Position numbers and translations under genes: made by a program. A DNA stretch of 64,000 nucleotides from Blastomussa wellsi (Eukaryota > Cnidaria > Anthozoa > Scleractinia > Plerogyridae): NCBI GenBank assembly GCA_947652115.1, contig OX393565.1, forward strand, positions 18,131,690-18,195,689, given 5' to 3'. This document shows, in pieces, positions 43,317 to 55,060 of the stretch (positions are counted from its first letter, which is position 1; the number at the start of each line of letters is the position of its first letter). The notes under the pieces are model-generated. The model ran no database searches. It was given only the letters and a program-made list of their open reading frames with translations, and was not told where the DNA came from.

Positions 43317-46300
43317 ATAACAAGGTGTTTTCAAAACTGTCGTATTTTCTTTTGTAGGCCAGTCCAAGCAGTCATATGAGACACTTGAGAAAGAGGAAAA
43401 GGAGAAAATCAAAACCATTTTGTTCATTATGGATCGTTTTTCGATATCAATGAAAGGTAACCATTACTCATAACTGCTATAACCTTGCACACAAAACCCT
43501 ACCACATCACCACATTTTAATTTTTGCCAAAAATGGGCAAACTGATAGGAAAACACTGACAGACTTGGATTTCCATGAAGTAAAAAATTACTTTTCATTT
43601 TTACAACTTTCAAGGTTACCATGAACTGAGTCAGGTACATCCATCCCTCCCTAAAACTCACCTGCTGGAAAGCTGTTCCAAATCCTTGGATAGTGAATGG
43701 GAAATAAAGAGAACACCAGGACAGTCCCATGGTGCAGAACTCCCCCTGAGGATTCTCCTTGAAAATGAAATACGACAAATTGTAAGTAGTAACAATGAAG
43801 TATGACCACATTTAAGTTGATGAAATTTAAAGGTGTGCATTACTACCTGCTAGTATGTAATGAAAAGCTGAGTTCTTAGACATGCGAACTGCTGATTGTA
43901 CAATGTAAGCCTTGGACTTATAATGACAGACCTCATGATGGCTTACATGGTATTTAGTTAGTGTTAATTTTTTTTTCTTGTAGCTAAAGACCAAGGAAGG
44001 GCCACTTGAAAAGCTGAAAGTTAAAATCTCAGGAGATGGGACAAAAATATCCAACACCAGCAACTTGTTTGTTTGCTCTTTTGCATTGCTGGAAGATGGA
44101 CAGAACTGCTTGTCAAGCTCAGGTGAATGCTTGTTCAACTTTATATGCATGTAGAGTGCTTTCAATAAGCTACCCCACTCAGAGAAGCTGGCTATTTCCC
44201 CCCCTAAACTGAGTATATATACAGCAGTGATACAGTGAGGTACTCTACTCAAAGCAGCTGCCTAATAATTAGGCAGCTGCTTTGAGTAGAGTGAAACCCC
44301 TGAATGTAATCCTTTCACCTGTAGGTAATCATACAATTGCTGTGGTTAAGGGGAAAGAAGACCATGACACCTTGAAAGAATCCTTAGCCAATGTTATACA
44401 AGATGTCAACAAGCTAGTAAAGGATGGTGAGATAAATGTTGATGGGCAAACAGTACAACTTGAATTCTTCCTGGGAGGAGATTATAAGGTGAATGTCCTT
44501 TTCAGTTTGTTTGATAAGTCAAGAGTAACAGAAACTTAAACCATAAAATATGGGATCATTTGACTAATGTTAGAACTAGTATCTTACTATAGCTAAGCAT
44601 ATTTTCTTGTGTCATTTTTTTAGTTTTTGCTTATTGCCATGGGTATGAAAGCTGCCACTTCTAATAATAGCTGTATTTGGTGCAAGATCCATAAGAATGA
44701 GAGGTAATTATTTTTGGAGAAACTTTGACACTGAAATACATAATTATAGCCAGCTGAAAAATCTTCTTTGTCTTCATGTAAAATAAGAAGTATCAGTGAT
44801 ATAAGCTATAACCTACCATACCTGATTTATTGGGTTTCAGGTGCAACATGTCACGTTCATGTGAATTCTTTGCGAGTGCAGCCATGGCAAGAACCATTGT
44901 CAGGTCATGGTCTGACCAGCCAGGATGCCATTCTGACCCATTTTTCCAAATATCAGTTGATAATGTCGTCTTGGATGAACTCCACCTGATGCTCCGAATA
45001 ACAGACAAGCTGGAGCAAGGATTAATCCTGGACATACTGAAATGGGACAGAGTAAGTTGACAATAAGTCTTATAATTTATTGTTTCTATGCCTAGAGAGC
45101 AGTTGGACACACAATTCCCACAGCAAAATCTGAACTAAATCAACATTTTTGCAGGATGATAATGATTCCAAACCAAGCAGCAGGAAAACAAATAACCACC
45201 TGGATGCCTTCTTGAAAGCAGTCCGTTCACTAGGAGTCAGTTTGTCTGTGTACAAGGTCAATGACAAATGGGAATGGACGTCGCTCTTGGGAGGGGAGAA
45301 AAAGATCCTGCTGCGAAAACTACCCAACATGTTTGAGCAGATTTTACCACCAAACAAAGTAGAAAAAACAAGGCAACTGTGGACCGTAAGTATTGTAGAA
45401 TTGCTACTGTATCTAAACAAAACGTTACAGACTAGAAATATTACCTTGCACAGGTTCATATATAATAACTTTGATGCTTAATCTTTTTGGTCAAAATATT
45501 TGGTCCTGATCTATAGATCACTTTAGAATTTCAGAGAGCTGTTAGAGATGATGAACAAGGAGAAAATCAGTGAAGATGATGTCACAACATTTGAAAGAAA
45601 GGTATTTGTTACTCGTAAACTGTGATCTGTCAATACATGTAGAGTAGCCTCCTAATGTTACTGGTAGGTTTAAATGCTGTTAATGAAGTCAGTGAACTTG
45701 TCCTTGTTTAGAGATTACAACCATCTATGAAGATTTGAGTTAACAATGAGCTGAAATGGGACTGTGTATATTCACTTGCAGGCCTTGACTTGGGGAAAGG
45801 ATATGGTGGCGATGTCTGGCAGTGGACCAGGCTATGTACAGACCATCATCATAACACCATATATGCATAGCATGATATTCCATGTTCCTGAGATGATGAG
45901 AAAGCATGGAAGCCTGAGATTTTTCAGTGGACAAGGTGTGTGCTCTTTCAATGTGCTTTCAAAACATACAAATTCAGGTGAACATGTATCACAGAAATGT
46001 GTCCCAAAACATGAAAGTATGTCTAAACATATGGGAAATTCCAAAAATGACAAACTAAATCTTATTGGGGTTGCCAATCGGAAACATATGTGTCAGTCTC
46101 ATGTCTGAACAATTTTTGTTTTAAGCTTGATTTTACATTTTGTATATATGGCATTGTGCAATTTTGTATTACGTCTATGTAAAATAAAACTATTATTGAA
46201 AAAATGCAGAATTTTAATTGAACATGTATAAATTTGTAGTTAAAACTGTAGCTAAAATTTTCCTCATTTGATTTAATTTTCAAAAGGTGTTGAAAAGAAA

Positions 46301-46687
46301 AATGATGAAATGAGACGGTATTTCCACCGAAAAATAAACCGCTGGGATGCAGCAACAAATGTGCTCCTGGTAGAGAAGCGCCAAGAAGCCTTGAAAGAGT
46401 ACCAACGAGAGAAGAGGGAATATGTAAAAAAAAGGGCATCGTTTTGGATAGAGGGAGGCAAACAGGAAGCTGCCAAAAAAGTTACCCGTATTTCAACTGT
46501 GGAACCACAACAGAATGAAACAACAACCCAACAGGAAACCCTTACCCTTGCCCAACTTAAAAAAATGAAAGTCACAGAACTTCTCTCCCTTCTAACTGAC
46601 ATTACTGGAAGGACATTCAACAACAGAACAAGGAAGCATGACTTAATAGACCTGTATTTCAGTGAAAAACAAGTTAGGCAAGACTGA
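41773..46687 (+). CDS. RAG1/Transib-like DDE transposase-derived protein, 842 aa, 14 exons
   Basis: Exons: 41773-42253, 42351-42477, 42915-43036, 43119-43196, 43358-43456, 43615-43781, 43984-44122, 44325-44488, 44624-44703, 44841-45051, 45155-45385, 45527-45601, 45782-45935 and 46287-46687. Phases agree throughout and the total is 2529 nt ending TGA. Residues 139-185 look like a coiled coil. The core has D376 (ISGDGTK), D457 (LGGDYK), C476-x2-C479 (SCIWCK), an LDELHLMLR helix, H687-x4-H692 (YMHSMIFHVPE) and E712 (GVEKKND). Spacing D-C 19, C-H 208, H-E 20 and D-E 255 closely matches what I recall for RAG1. The C-terminus (about 797-835) is SAP-like. Neither a RING finger nor a neighbouring RAG2-like Kelch gene was seen. 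A host role, possibly DNA binding or cleavage, is inferred. Other CxxC/HxxxxH DDE superfamilies (hAT, CMC) are alternatives. Confidence 0.75.
43225..43322. repeat. (AAT)n/(ATT)n microsatellite
   Basis: About 95 bp of AAT units that switch to ATT units. It lies in intron 4 of the RAG1-like gene and is probably length-polymorphic. Confidence 0.95.
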
Positions 46688-47311
46688 AGTGTTTATTGAC
46701 TTAAACCGTGGAAACTTGGGAGAGGACTAAAGCTGATTTTTTTTTTCAAATATAATCTTAGTCTGCTAAGCAAATACTGAGTTTTTGTGAGAGAAGTCTT
46801 GAAGAATTCATATTAAAAATGTAATGAAATTTGTATACAACAATACCAGACAATGTGGGCTTCAACTTTTAAAAATAGATGTACAGTTTAATGTAGAATA
46901 ACCTTACCAGCGAAGTTGGATATGTACTTGTAATAAACATGGCGCCACTTCCCTCCAAGTGTTGTTGTTGACGTCTTGCCTGTTTTTGGAGTGATTTGTA
47001 CGTCATAATTAGCTTATTGGCGAGTCCAAAGTTAATGAACCTACGAAAGTTCCATAAAATAGTACCATAACATACCTTCCTATAGGCGAAGTCGATCAAA
47101 TAACTCTGCACACTTTGTCTGACAACCGCCAGATGTCAATTCAACTGAAGTTAAACAGCGCGCGCAGAAAGTGCTGTCTGACGACCGCTTGCACAAAAGT
47201 TCTCGTACCCAGAGCATTCTCTTTCACTGCGATAACCTTTAGTCCTGGTGATCAAAATATCGCTACAGTTCAAATTTTTTTTACAAGTCTTCGACGTCCA
47301 GTAAAGGAAAA
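46688..47311. other. intergenic, 3' UTR of the RAG1-like gene and upstream of the next gene
   Basis: An ATTAAA polyadenylation-like signal lies at about 46812. The rest is unremarkable and would include the promoter of the small gene starting at 47312. Confidence 0.45.
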
Positions 47312-48132
47312 ATGGTCAGTCCAACATCGGAAAAACCAGAAGAGCAACAAACGGTATGGCAGCTCATATGCACAATCGAACTTTTGATTTGCGATTGTTT
47401 CACCGAGACTCCTCTCGCAACGTTTTTCGACACTTACCGATCGCCAGACTTTTTATTTCGCAGCTCACTTTTTCCGATGGCCAAGTTCGTGATTTGATGG
47501 AGGAAATGGGGGCCTACTTAGAAGGCCATTTGGCGATCTTAGATAATGTAAGTTCTACAGATAGCTGTTAAACGGCGTAAAATGTTACGCGAAACTTCGG
47601 CTTTCGTTACTTTTAACACGAGACTGAGTGCGTGCGCTACCAAATGGCGCAATCTGTAAATTTTTCATAATACGCCAGGGCGGTTCAAATAATTTGTTTC
47701 TTTCTCAGACGAAACCACTGAATGACCGCCTGGCAAGATGGTAAGTATTGAGAAAGAAATTTTGAAAGTTGGATTTTTCAGTTCAAGTCTGGGCTGCCCT
47801 CGTATACAAACATAGAAACTCAAAGAATGCTATCGTTCTACATTTAACAGGGACCGATTGGTAATCCTGGCGGTACGCTTTTTGTCGGAGCAGCCGACTG
47901 TACAAGAAATCCTTCAAAGCACAGATAGAGCTGGTAAATGTTTGTTCTGTGTTTACTGTTGTCCTTGTTGGAAAATATGGCAAATTTGTCAATAGAGCAT
48001 TCATTTCCGGTTCCTAAGCAAACTGATGCAGGACACAGTTTTCTCACTATGGACATTAGTAATGATTTTCTTCGGTCTAAAAAAAATATTGTTCTTCCCG
48101 CAGGGTCGCAGAACATCCCGAGGTCCTCATGA
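47312..48132 (+). CDS. small five-exon hypothetical gene, 89 aa
   Basis: Exons: 47312-47353, 47464-47547, 47709-47740, 47851-47933 and 48104-48132. Borders are GT-AG and phases agree; the total is 270 nt ending TGA. An AATAAA signal follows at about 48182. The start context is AAAAATGG. The protein opens MVSPTSEKPEEQQT, followed by mostly helical, amphipathic segments: DGQVRDLMEEMGAYLEGH, PLNDRLARWDRLVILAV and SEQPTVQEILQS. No signal peptide or metal motif is present. The family was not recognised; size and helix content suggest a small adaptor or complex subunit. The first donor (ACG|GTATGG) is the weakest call. It converges with the chromodomain gene, whose stop is 250 bp away. Confidence 0.5.
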
Positions 48133-48381
48133 TTCTCGTTTGAAATAAGGATGAAACGAAGTGATTTTAAAATATGTAAATAAATAACTTTATACTAGTT
48201 TTCTGTCTGCAATTGTGTCTGTTTACTGTGTCCATTAATTTGAATTTACCAGGGCTTCTCTCTCTGTTTTTTGGGGGGACGGGTGATAAGAAGGTTAAAA
48301 GTTTGTTGGTCATAAGCTTTTATTAATTTTGGTGGCTTCTAAAGAAGCCGTTTTGTTGACGTTTGAACAGCGGCCTGCATC

Positions 48382-49038
48382 TCACAGCATTTGTCCGGTG
48401 AAGTAACACTTGGTAAACTGCACTTGAACTTTCTCAACGGGGCGGGAAGATATTTTTCGGCCACTTTCGTCTAAGAAGGTAGGCGATTTGCCAAGGAGCA
48501 ATTTCAACTTCACTGGAGGGTTGACGTGACAACCGCCACCAGTCACGGTCAAAATTCTCTTCAGGTAAGGGCCAAATCCTGCAGTCAACAGTTCCTCTTC
48601 ACTGACCAAGTACGGAGTGCCACGGAGGTCGGACGGCAACCCGGGAAAGATTGATCGCAGTACATCGTGCCTCATGGTGATCGTCTCGTTACATCCAAAG
48701 GGAGATTTTAAACCCTTCTCAAACAGAAGAGCCAGTCTCTCTTTGCATTCATCTGTGCGAACTGGATCGACACATCTACTTTCGAAGGCAGCGATAAGTT
48801 CTTCCGGTATGTGTTCGCTCGGTTCCCACGTGTTCTCTGCCGAAGAGTAGTCTTTCCATTGAACGAAGAACTCGGATCTATTTCCTTGGATTCGTTTGGC
48901 GACAATTCGTTCGACTTGGTAAGCACCCACTGCAATGGGCTTTGATTTAGGTCGGTATTTCAAGTTGCAGCCACGATCGCGAGCGTCATCAAATAACGAA
49001 GCGTAAAAGCCTGGCGGGTGTCTCGCTCGTTTCAACAT
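48382..49038 (-). CDS. single-exon chromodomain protein, 218 aa
   Basis: ATG at 49038 (MLKRARHPPGFYASLF), stop at 48382. A chromodomain spans about residues 40-88: YQVERIVAKRIQGNRSEFFV, QWKDYSSAENTWEP and IPEELIAAFES. The aromatic cage positions that bind methyl-lysine are all present (Y40, W61, Y64), as in HP1/Polycomb-type domains. The remaining 130 residues (FPGLPSDLRGTPYLVSEEEL, GPYLKRILTVTGGGCHVNPP) match no domain I know; there is no chromoshadow domain, helicase or integrase. A role in chromatin reading is inferred from the cage. Origin from a chromovirus integrase tail is possible, because the gene lacks introns, but no other retroelement part is adjacent. Confidence 0.75.
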   Translation of the reverse strand: MLKRARHPPGFYASLFDDARDRGCNLKYRPKSKPIAVGAYQVERIVAKRIQGNRSEFFVQWKDYSSAENTWEPSEHIPEELIAAFESRCVDPVRTDECKERLALLFEKGLKSPFGCNETITMRHDVLRSIFPGLPSDLRGTPYLVSEEELLTAGFGPYLKRILTVTGGGCHVNPPVKLKLLLGKSPTFLDESGRKISSRPVEKVQVQFTKCYFTGQML

Positions 49039-49998
49039 TGTTGTGTTGAAGGTAGTTTAAGCAACTAAATGAGTTTAAGTGTTATTGACTCTTTTATGTG
49101 TTTTATTCTGTTCGAACGGATCGAAAACTGAAAAATTATTTTCAGCAGACAAAAGGCCGGTTCCCACTGGGACACCGGGAGAACGGATAAAGCGTTAAGC
49201 CCGCGTAACTTAAATCTTTAATCGTCGGCATGTTTTTTTCAATCCAAACTCTGTGTTCGCGTGGACAACAGTATTTTTTCTGTGAAGTGCACATTCCAAG
49301 CTTTACGTAGAACTTTGAATTGTTTTCTTACGTTCAGTAGCAGTCGAGTTCTGATTTTTTTTTCAAAATTTGTTTTCACTTAACGCTTAACGTGACTCCA
49401 GCGGCGCTTTTTTTTTTTCGCATTTTCGCACCAAAAAGCGCGGTTGAGAATCCATGGATTGAGTTCGATTAGCGAGCGTTCGATTAACTATGCCGAAAAC
49501 AAGAACTCGCCATCATATGTGCAACCCAGTTTTTAGTACATGGTTTTGGCCAGGACTACGTTTACCGATCGCTTGTCATAGAGCTCTGTCAAACGAGGTA
49601 TGAAGGGGCAAAAATTTCTTAAAGTGAAAAAGCTGAGCTAAACAGCGCGTGCTTAATATAATTAGAAATACGCAATGTGGAATCTATTTCTCCCAGCAGA
49701 CATGATGTAAACACTATTGCTTCACACGAATTTGGTTATAAAATCCTTTGCAAAGAGTGTCGCCCGCCTTCATTTAGAGCGCTATTGTTCACTTTATCAC
49801 ACCTTTCGATTCGCTTCACACATTGAACGGTTTGATTGACAGGCGTTGAAATCTCCTGAGAGAGTCGAGTTTCCCAAAGCTAAATTTGTCAACCAATCAC
49901 AGCCGACTCATCGTGGATATGCAAATTGCTATGCCGCCCGTTGTAAAATTATGCACTGCAAGTACATGTCACGAAAGACAATAGCATTCTGCGCGATG
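49039..49998. other. intergenic, upstream of the chromodomain gene
   Basis: No ORF with support. It contains the presumed promoter of the chromodomain gene. Confidence 0.4.
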
Positions 49999-50303
49999 AC
50001 GTGCTAGAAAGCACAGCAGAGTTGCGTTCGATCAGTGATTGACATTTTAGAATTTATTTATTTCCGTGGAAGTATTCTGCGCCGTGTTCTATTAATAGTA
50101 ATCGCACCATCGGAGAAACTGCTAGACGTTTTCTCGATATTTCTCTTTTAAAAAAGTTCAGCCACGGAAGTGAACCAAATGATTTTCGAACAACTCGCAA
50201 ATATATGTTTCTTGAGAGCTACGTTGCTATAAAAATAATTAGAATTGTCAATTAATTTTGAGAACTGAAGTGAACAAGGGAGAGGTCTCATTCTGAAAGC
50301 TTT
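49999..50303. repeat. 305-bp dispersed direct repeat, copy 2
   Basis: Partner of 40476-40780 in the same orientation, 9.5 kb downstream. Confidence 0.9.
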
Positions 50304-53300
50304 CGTATAGCATTTATTTACGGAGCCCTGTCGTTTTATATATAAAGAGTGCTATTTTCAGATAAATTTCTGGAAACAGCCGTGCAAAATAACGCCGTGT
50401 GAACAACATTGAGCTCTGAATATAATGGCTTGTGAACGAATTTTCCAGGCGAAAAGAAAAACTATTTTAAGCAACAATTTTTATTAAAGGTCGCAAAGGG
50501 CTGTCCCACTGATAGAAAAACGGAAAAACGGATGTCGCTTTGCCAAGGTAAAATTTCGTGGAAATTTTCGATGCCATAATCTCAATTTCGTCTTACGAAA
50601 GCGTCAGGCGGTCCTGGCAAACACAAACATAAAAAAAAAAGGTTCATGTCCTGACGAAACTGGGTGGTTGACAATCTGCTTTTTCTTGTCCAATGACTAA
50701 ACTGTATTCGGTAGAGTTGTACAACGCGCGAAACGAGTAGAAATATCTCTCGGTATTTATGCTAAAAATGACGCCGGTTAGTTTTGGCCGCGCGAGAACA
50801 ATCGCTCAAAATGCACAAAACAAAAATAGCGATAGAATTTTCCAACCTATCCCTCCATTCAGCAGCATTTGAAAGCAATATTCGATCAAATCAAATATAA
50901 AGTTTATTCATACAGGGCGGTCCATTCATCTTCAAAGCGCATATCTGAAGAGACCTTGTTGCGATATTGAGCGCTTTGTAATCCAAAAAAGTTATTTTTG
51001 CAGCCGATATATGTTGCAGTTTTATTCTCTGACGAAGCTCTTCTGCTCCGTTTGTGGGCTAGTAAATTACTCACTTACAGCTAATTATTAATTGGAATTT
51101 GATCAAGGACTATTTTAAAGGAGCTCCACGATATTTTCAGTCATTTTTGCGACGAATTAAATTTCTCTTTAAATGAAGGACACGTCTAAATAATTGTTTA
51201 CTAAGGAAGAAAAACCCCAAAGACATCATACTAAACCAAAAGGGAACAAGGATGGCTAAGGATGAAAAAGATGAAGACGGATTGCAAATTACGAATTAGG
51301 CGAAATTTTTCAAAATGTACAAACCATTTATACCTAGCTCCTTTTACAGCCCTGGCGAATCTGGAAGGAGTTTTATCTCTCTGTGTGACCGATGTTTTAT
51401 GTGAATGACATGGAATTCGTTTCCTGTTAATACTTTAATGCTGTGTCCTAAATGTGAGTTTTCACAGTTTTCCAAATGCCGCGATTAATTTAAGGTTTAC
51501 GCACTTTTCATCGGATAAATGAGGAGGCCCGAACCGAAAACATATGGTATAGGGAAGATATCAGTGACGTCACCCATTGTCATTAATGTACCAACCAGAA
51601 AACTGCTGGCTACGGAAACAAAGATCTCTTTTGTTTAACTTGTTTGTAAACAAATATCTTCCTATTGAAAGAGACTTCTCAAAATCAGAAATCGTAGAGA
51701 AGAAATACATTCCCTAAACATCGTACATTGATGTTTTCTGTATACTTTGTTTTCCTGTCGTTTTCCACGCCCAAGTTATTAAAAAATAGTTTATTAATAA
51801 ATCTTCTAACGAACTAAACAATTCTCTTCAGTGGCCGAATATGACCTTTGAAAGGCCTGGGGATAGGTCTGAACTCGTTGGTTGAGCAGCAAGAAGAACT
51901 GCCTGTTTACAATGTACCTCATCAAGATGATTATCCTGTTTCATTTTATCAAACCAAATGAAATTGTAAACAGGTATTTTGTTTAGTTCGCTAAGTCGAG
52001 CGAATTTAATTCAGACTGAATATAATTCAAATCGTCCAAATCCATTTGCAGCCACTGTCTGGTGAAATAATTTCACTCAAGTCGCTGTGTACGTCACTGG
52101 GCTGCGATTATTGCAATACTTGGAATGCGATGATTTTTTAGAGGTCACAGTTTCGCCGAAATTAATTCACTTGAGAAAAACTTTGTTTTGATCTGTAAAC
52201 CTTCTAGAAAGAACTGCTACATCTACAATGCTCGGAATCTACGGGACCCCGGGTTTTCATTTGAGATTGTCATTATCGACCAAAGTTTATAATTTACGAA
52301 TTAAATTTGTTGAGGATACGGCCGATTCCAATTTCAGTAGCTGGTTAAAGTAGCAAATCTCCTTACGAATTTCGCAAATGTCTTGTTGTGTTAGTTAGAA
52401 GAATTTGGTAGTGGAACATCCATACTTTTGCCATAGTGTCGGTACTTGGCTACTTGAACTGACAGTGCGAGGTTGAAAGAAAAGCAAACCAGTATTGGTC
52501 CATCTGAGCGGCCGCAAGTTCCTGTATCAATATTAAGTTCTGTTTGCGATGTACGAAATTAAGTTCGAAAAAAAGTTGTGTGAAAAAGGTCATGAGAAAT
52601 AAATATGTGCTTGTCAAGCAAGAATTTGCGCACTTTACAAATCAACTCAGTGGATTGGCTTGGTTTTTTCCTTTTAATACTCTTATTTGGTTTACTTCTG
52701 GCAACTTCGGTTTGGAATTTGCGTCGCGGAAAACTGATTGATGCACGGCTGCTGGTTGGAGGAAATTTGTTGACGCGATGCGATGGTCTTCGTTCAAAAA
52801 TAAACGATAATGGAGCTTTCTGAACTAAAAAAGTACCAAATTACTTTATAGTTGTTCCTTATTATTCTCTTGCATCCAATTTCTGCTTTTTAATTACCAT
52901 ACGGTAAGTATTTTCTCCGGCGCAGGGTAACTCGATCGCTCATGAAATTTACTTTCAATGATATTCAGCCACACAAAAGTTGTCCTTTGTGCCAATTAGA
53001 AGCACCCAAAGGGCACAGATGTTCCAGAACATTCTCTCTTTCTTCGTTGTGGTATATTGTTCCTGCTGCATGGCTTATGCGTCAATAGATTATCATTTAC
53101 CTTTGATCTTGTTGTGGTTTGTACTCTTTTCGCACTCGTATTTGTTGCTGGCATACGTAGACGGGTGTATTGTAAATTCTGCAGTTTTAAACTTTGGGTC
53201 ATTTTGTTGACATGGCCTCGAGTCGACGAGCGAGTGATCTATCCGAAATGCCACAAAATCCGCCAGGTTTGCGCTTACAATATTCTTCTTGTTTTTTTTT

Positions 53301-54744
53301 TTCTCCCTCGTATTTTTTCCTATTTTTTGTTTATAACTTGAAGATGAACAGTCAGTTAATTTGGCCTGTTCTCGGGTGTGTTTCACAGTTGGAATGAACG
53401 ACTTTAAGTAAGTAACAAAATTCAAAGATGGCTTTCCTTGAGAAATGACCGTATTCAGAGGTTTGGTCGTTTTTGTAATACATTGTATCCGTTGATCTTT
53501 ATTCCGTACGAAGTATCAAGAAAATAAACCATTAAGACGTTTTGGAACACCCACTCACAAGTTCACGGCCGTTTAAACCGGCCAGTTATTGTAAGAATAA
53601 CATTTATCCTAGAACACTTCTCGAAAAAAATGAATACTAGCTTTAAGCTTACTTTTGGAAAAAACACTTGCGTGCGCTTTATTTTATCGCTAAATTGTTA
53701 TGCATCAAAGATGACAAAAAGTAGCACAGTTAGCGGCCCAAAGAAAATTTTTGTTTGGTGGAAGATCTCGATGCGTGCTAATCTTCGCGCAGATCGTTTA
53801 ATTGCGTGCTTAAGAAAGAAAATGATAATATTATAAGCCGGCCCCTTGGCTAACCCGTATTTTCTCAATAAATATATGTTGATATGCCGTGGGAAAAACC
53901 TAACATAGGTCTTTGTTTGTTGTTAAAATTGTGATCCTGTTCAAAAAAATGATTTGTCTTTCGCACAAAGAAATATTTCTTTAAATTCGCGACTTTTTTC
54001 ACGCGTGACGACGGACGTTAATTAATTTGCGTTCAGGGAGAGAATGAAACTTAAAACTGATGCAGGGAAGTAGAACGCTTTGTCTATTCGCTATAATTTC
54101 AGTTTTTTTCTCCTTTTTTCAGATACTGTGATGAAACACTTCATGTCAGGAAGGTGAGGCTTTCAAGCAATGTAGAAGAAAACTGAGATTATTCACTCCT
54201 TTCAATAATAATAATAATAATAATAATATATTTCATTTCCCTTTTTATTACCTTTGTTATGCCAAGTATAATTTATATCTTACTTTTTAATTATTCAACG
54301 ATAGTTTATGCTAGTTAGTAAATGGCAGGAATTAATTTACCGTCGGTGAGAAGCCGTTCATAAGCCATCAACCCATTGAAAGTCCGTAGCTTTTCGCGTA
54401 CTTGCAAATTCACCTCCGAAGCCGTAAATACCTTTTTTTAAAAAATAGTTTATCTTCTAGTTTAAGATTTCCTTCAATACTGCTACCTTAACGTTTAGTA
54501 AATTTCTACCTTAAATGCGGTCGTATCTGCCAATATAGATAGATCGTCAGGTAGAGAATCCATACAGCTGAACGTGAAATTTTTATTGGCTTTTGTCTAT
54601 TGCGAGCGTAACTGTTTTCTTTCGGACTGCATGTCACGTTGATAGTTGTGCTATACAAGATCTTCTGGAAGCTTCGTTTGCCTATCTACTTGAAGCGATT
54701 GAGTTGCTTCCCGGTATGTGGTGTAAGCGATTCCTTTGTAATGG

Positions 54745-54781
<37 letters not shown>

Positions 54782-55060
54782 ATTTCAAGTTCTATTTTCC
54801 TAATTAACTGTAGTCAAGTGAGACACGTGAATTTTTTTTAAAATTTACTTTTAATGGGAACGTTTTTGATTTTACTTATATTATTTGTTGTAACCGTAAC
54901 GCTATGAAAATAATTTTTTAGTGTTTCTCTGTATCTGTTGTGAGAAATAATTTTTAAATATTTTATTCTTTGAAGAATGTATATCAAATGTGAAGCCTTA
55001 TGATCAATTTTTCTATATGTACTTTCTTGTACTTGTAACAGGAGATACTATTGTATTATA
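50304..55060. other. long AT-rich region with no certain gene
   Basis: About 4.8 kb without a convincing gene. An (AAT)n run lies at 54207-54230. Two short exon-like pieces at 53212-53266 and 54123-54153 are listed separately. No further exon was found. Confidence 0.4.
53212..54153 (+). CDS. possible first two exons of an unidentified gene
   Basis: ATG at 53212 opens MASSRRASDLSEMPQNPP and ends at CCAG|GTTTGC (phase 1). A 31-nt exon at 54123-54153, after a strong pyrimidine-rich TTTTTTCAG acceptor and before a GTGAGG donor, resumes in frame as DTVMKHFMSGR (phase 2). The short Ser/Arg-rich start resembles N-termini of signalling proteins, but no family was recognised. Later exons were not found. 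It may be chance. Confidence 0.25.

Noticed and set aside
43100..43427. Open frames of poly-Asn/Tyr/Ile around 43228-43320
   Set aside because: They translate an AAT microsatellite in intron 4 of the RAG1-like gene.
40476..50303. 305-bp repeats as LTRs of one retrotransposon
   Set aside because: The interval holds unrelated intron-rich genes on both strands and no Gag/Pol. The ends lack TG...CA, and no primer-binding site was seen.
52605..52823. Small membrane-protein-like frame (DWLGFFLLILLFGLLLATSV)
   Set aside because: The hydrophobic run arises from T-rich DNA; no promoter, splice or conservation evidence.
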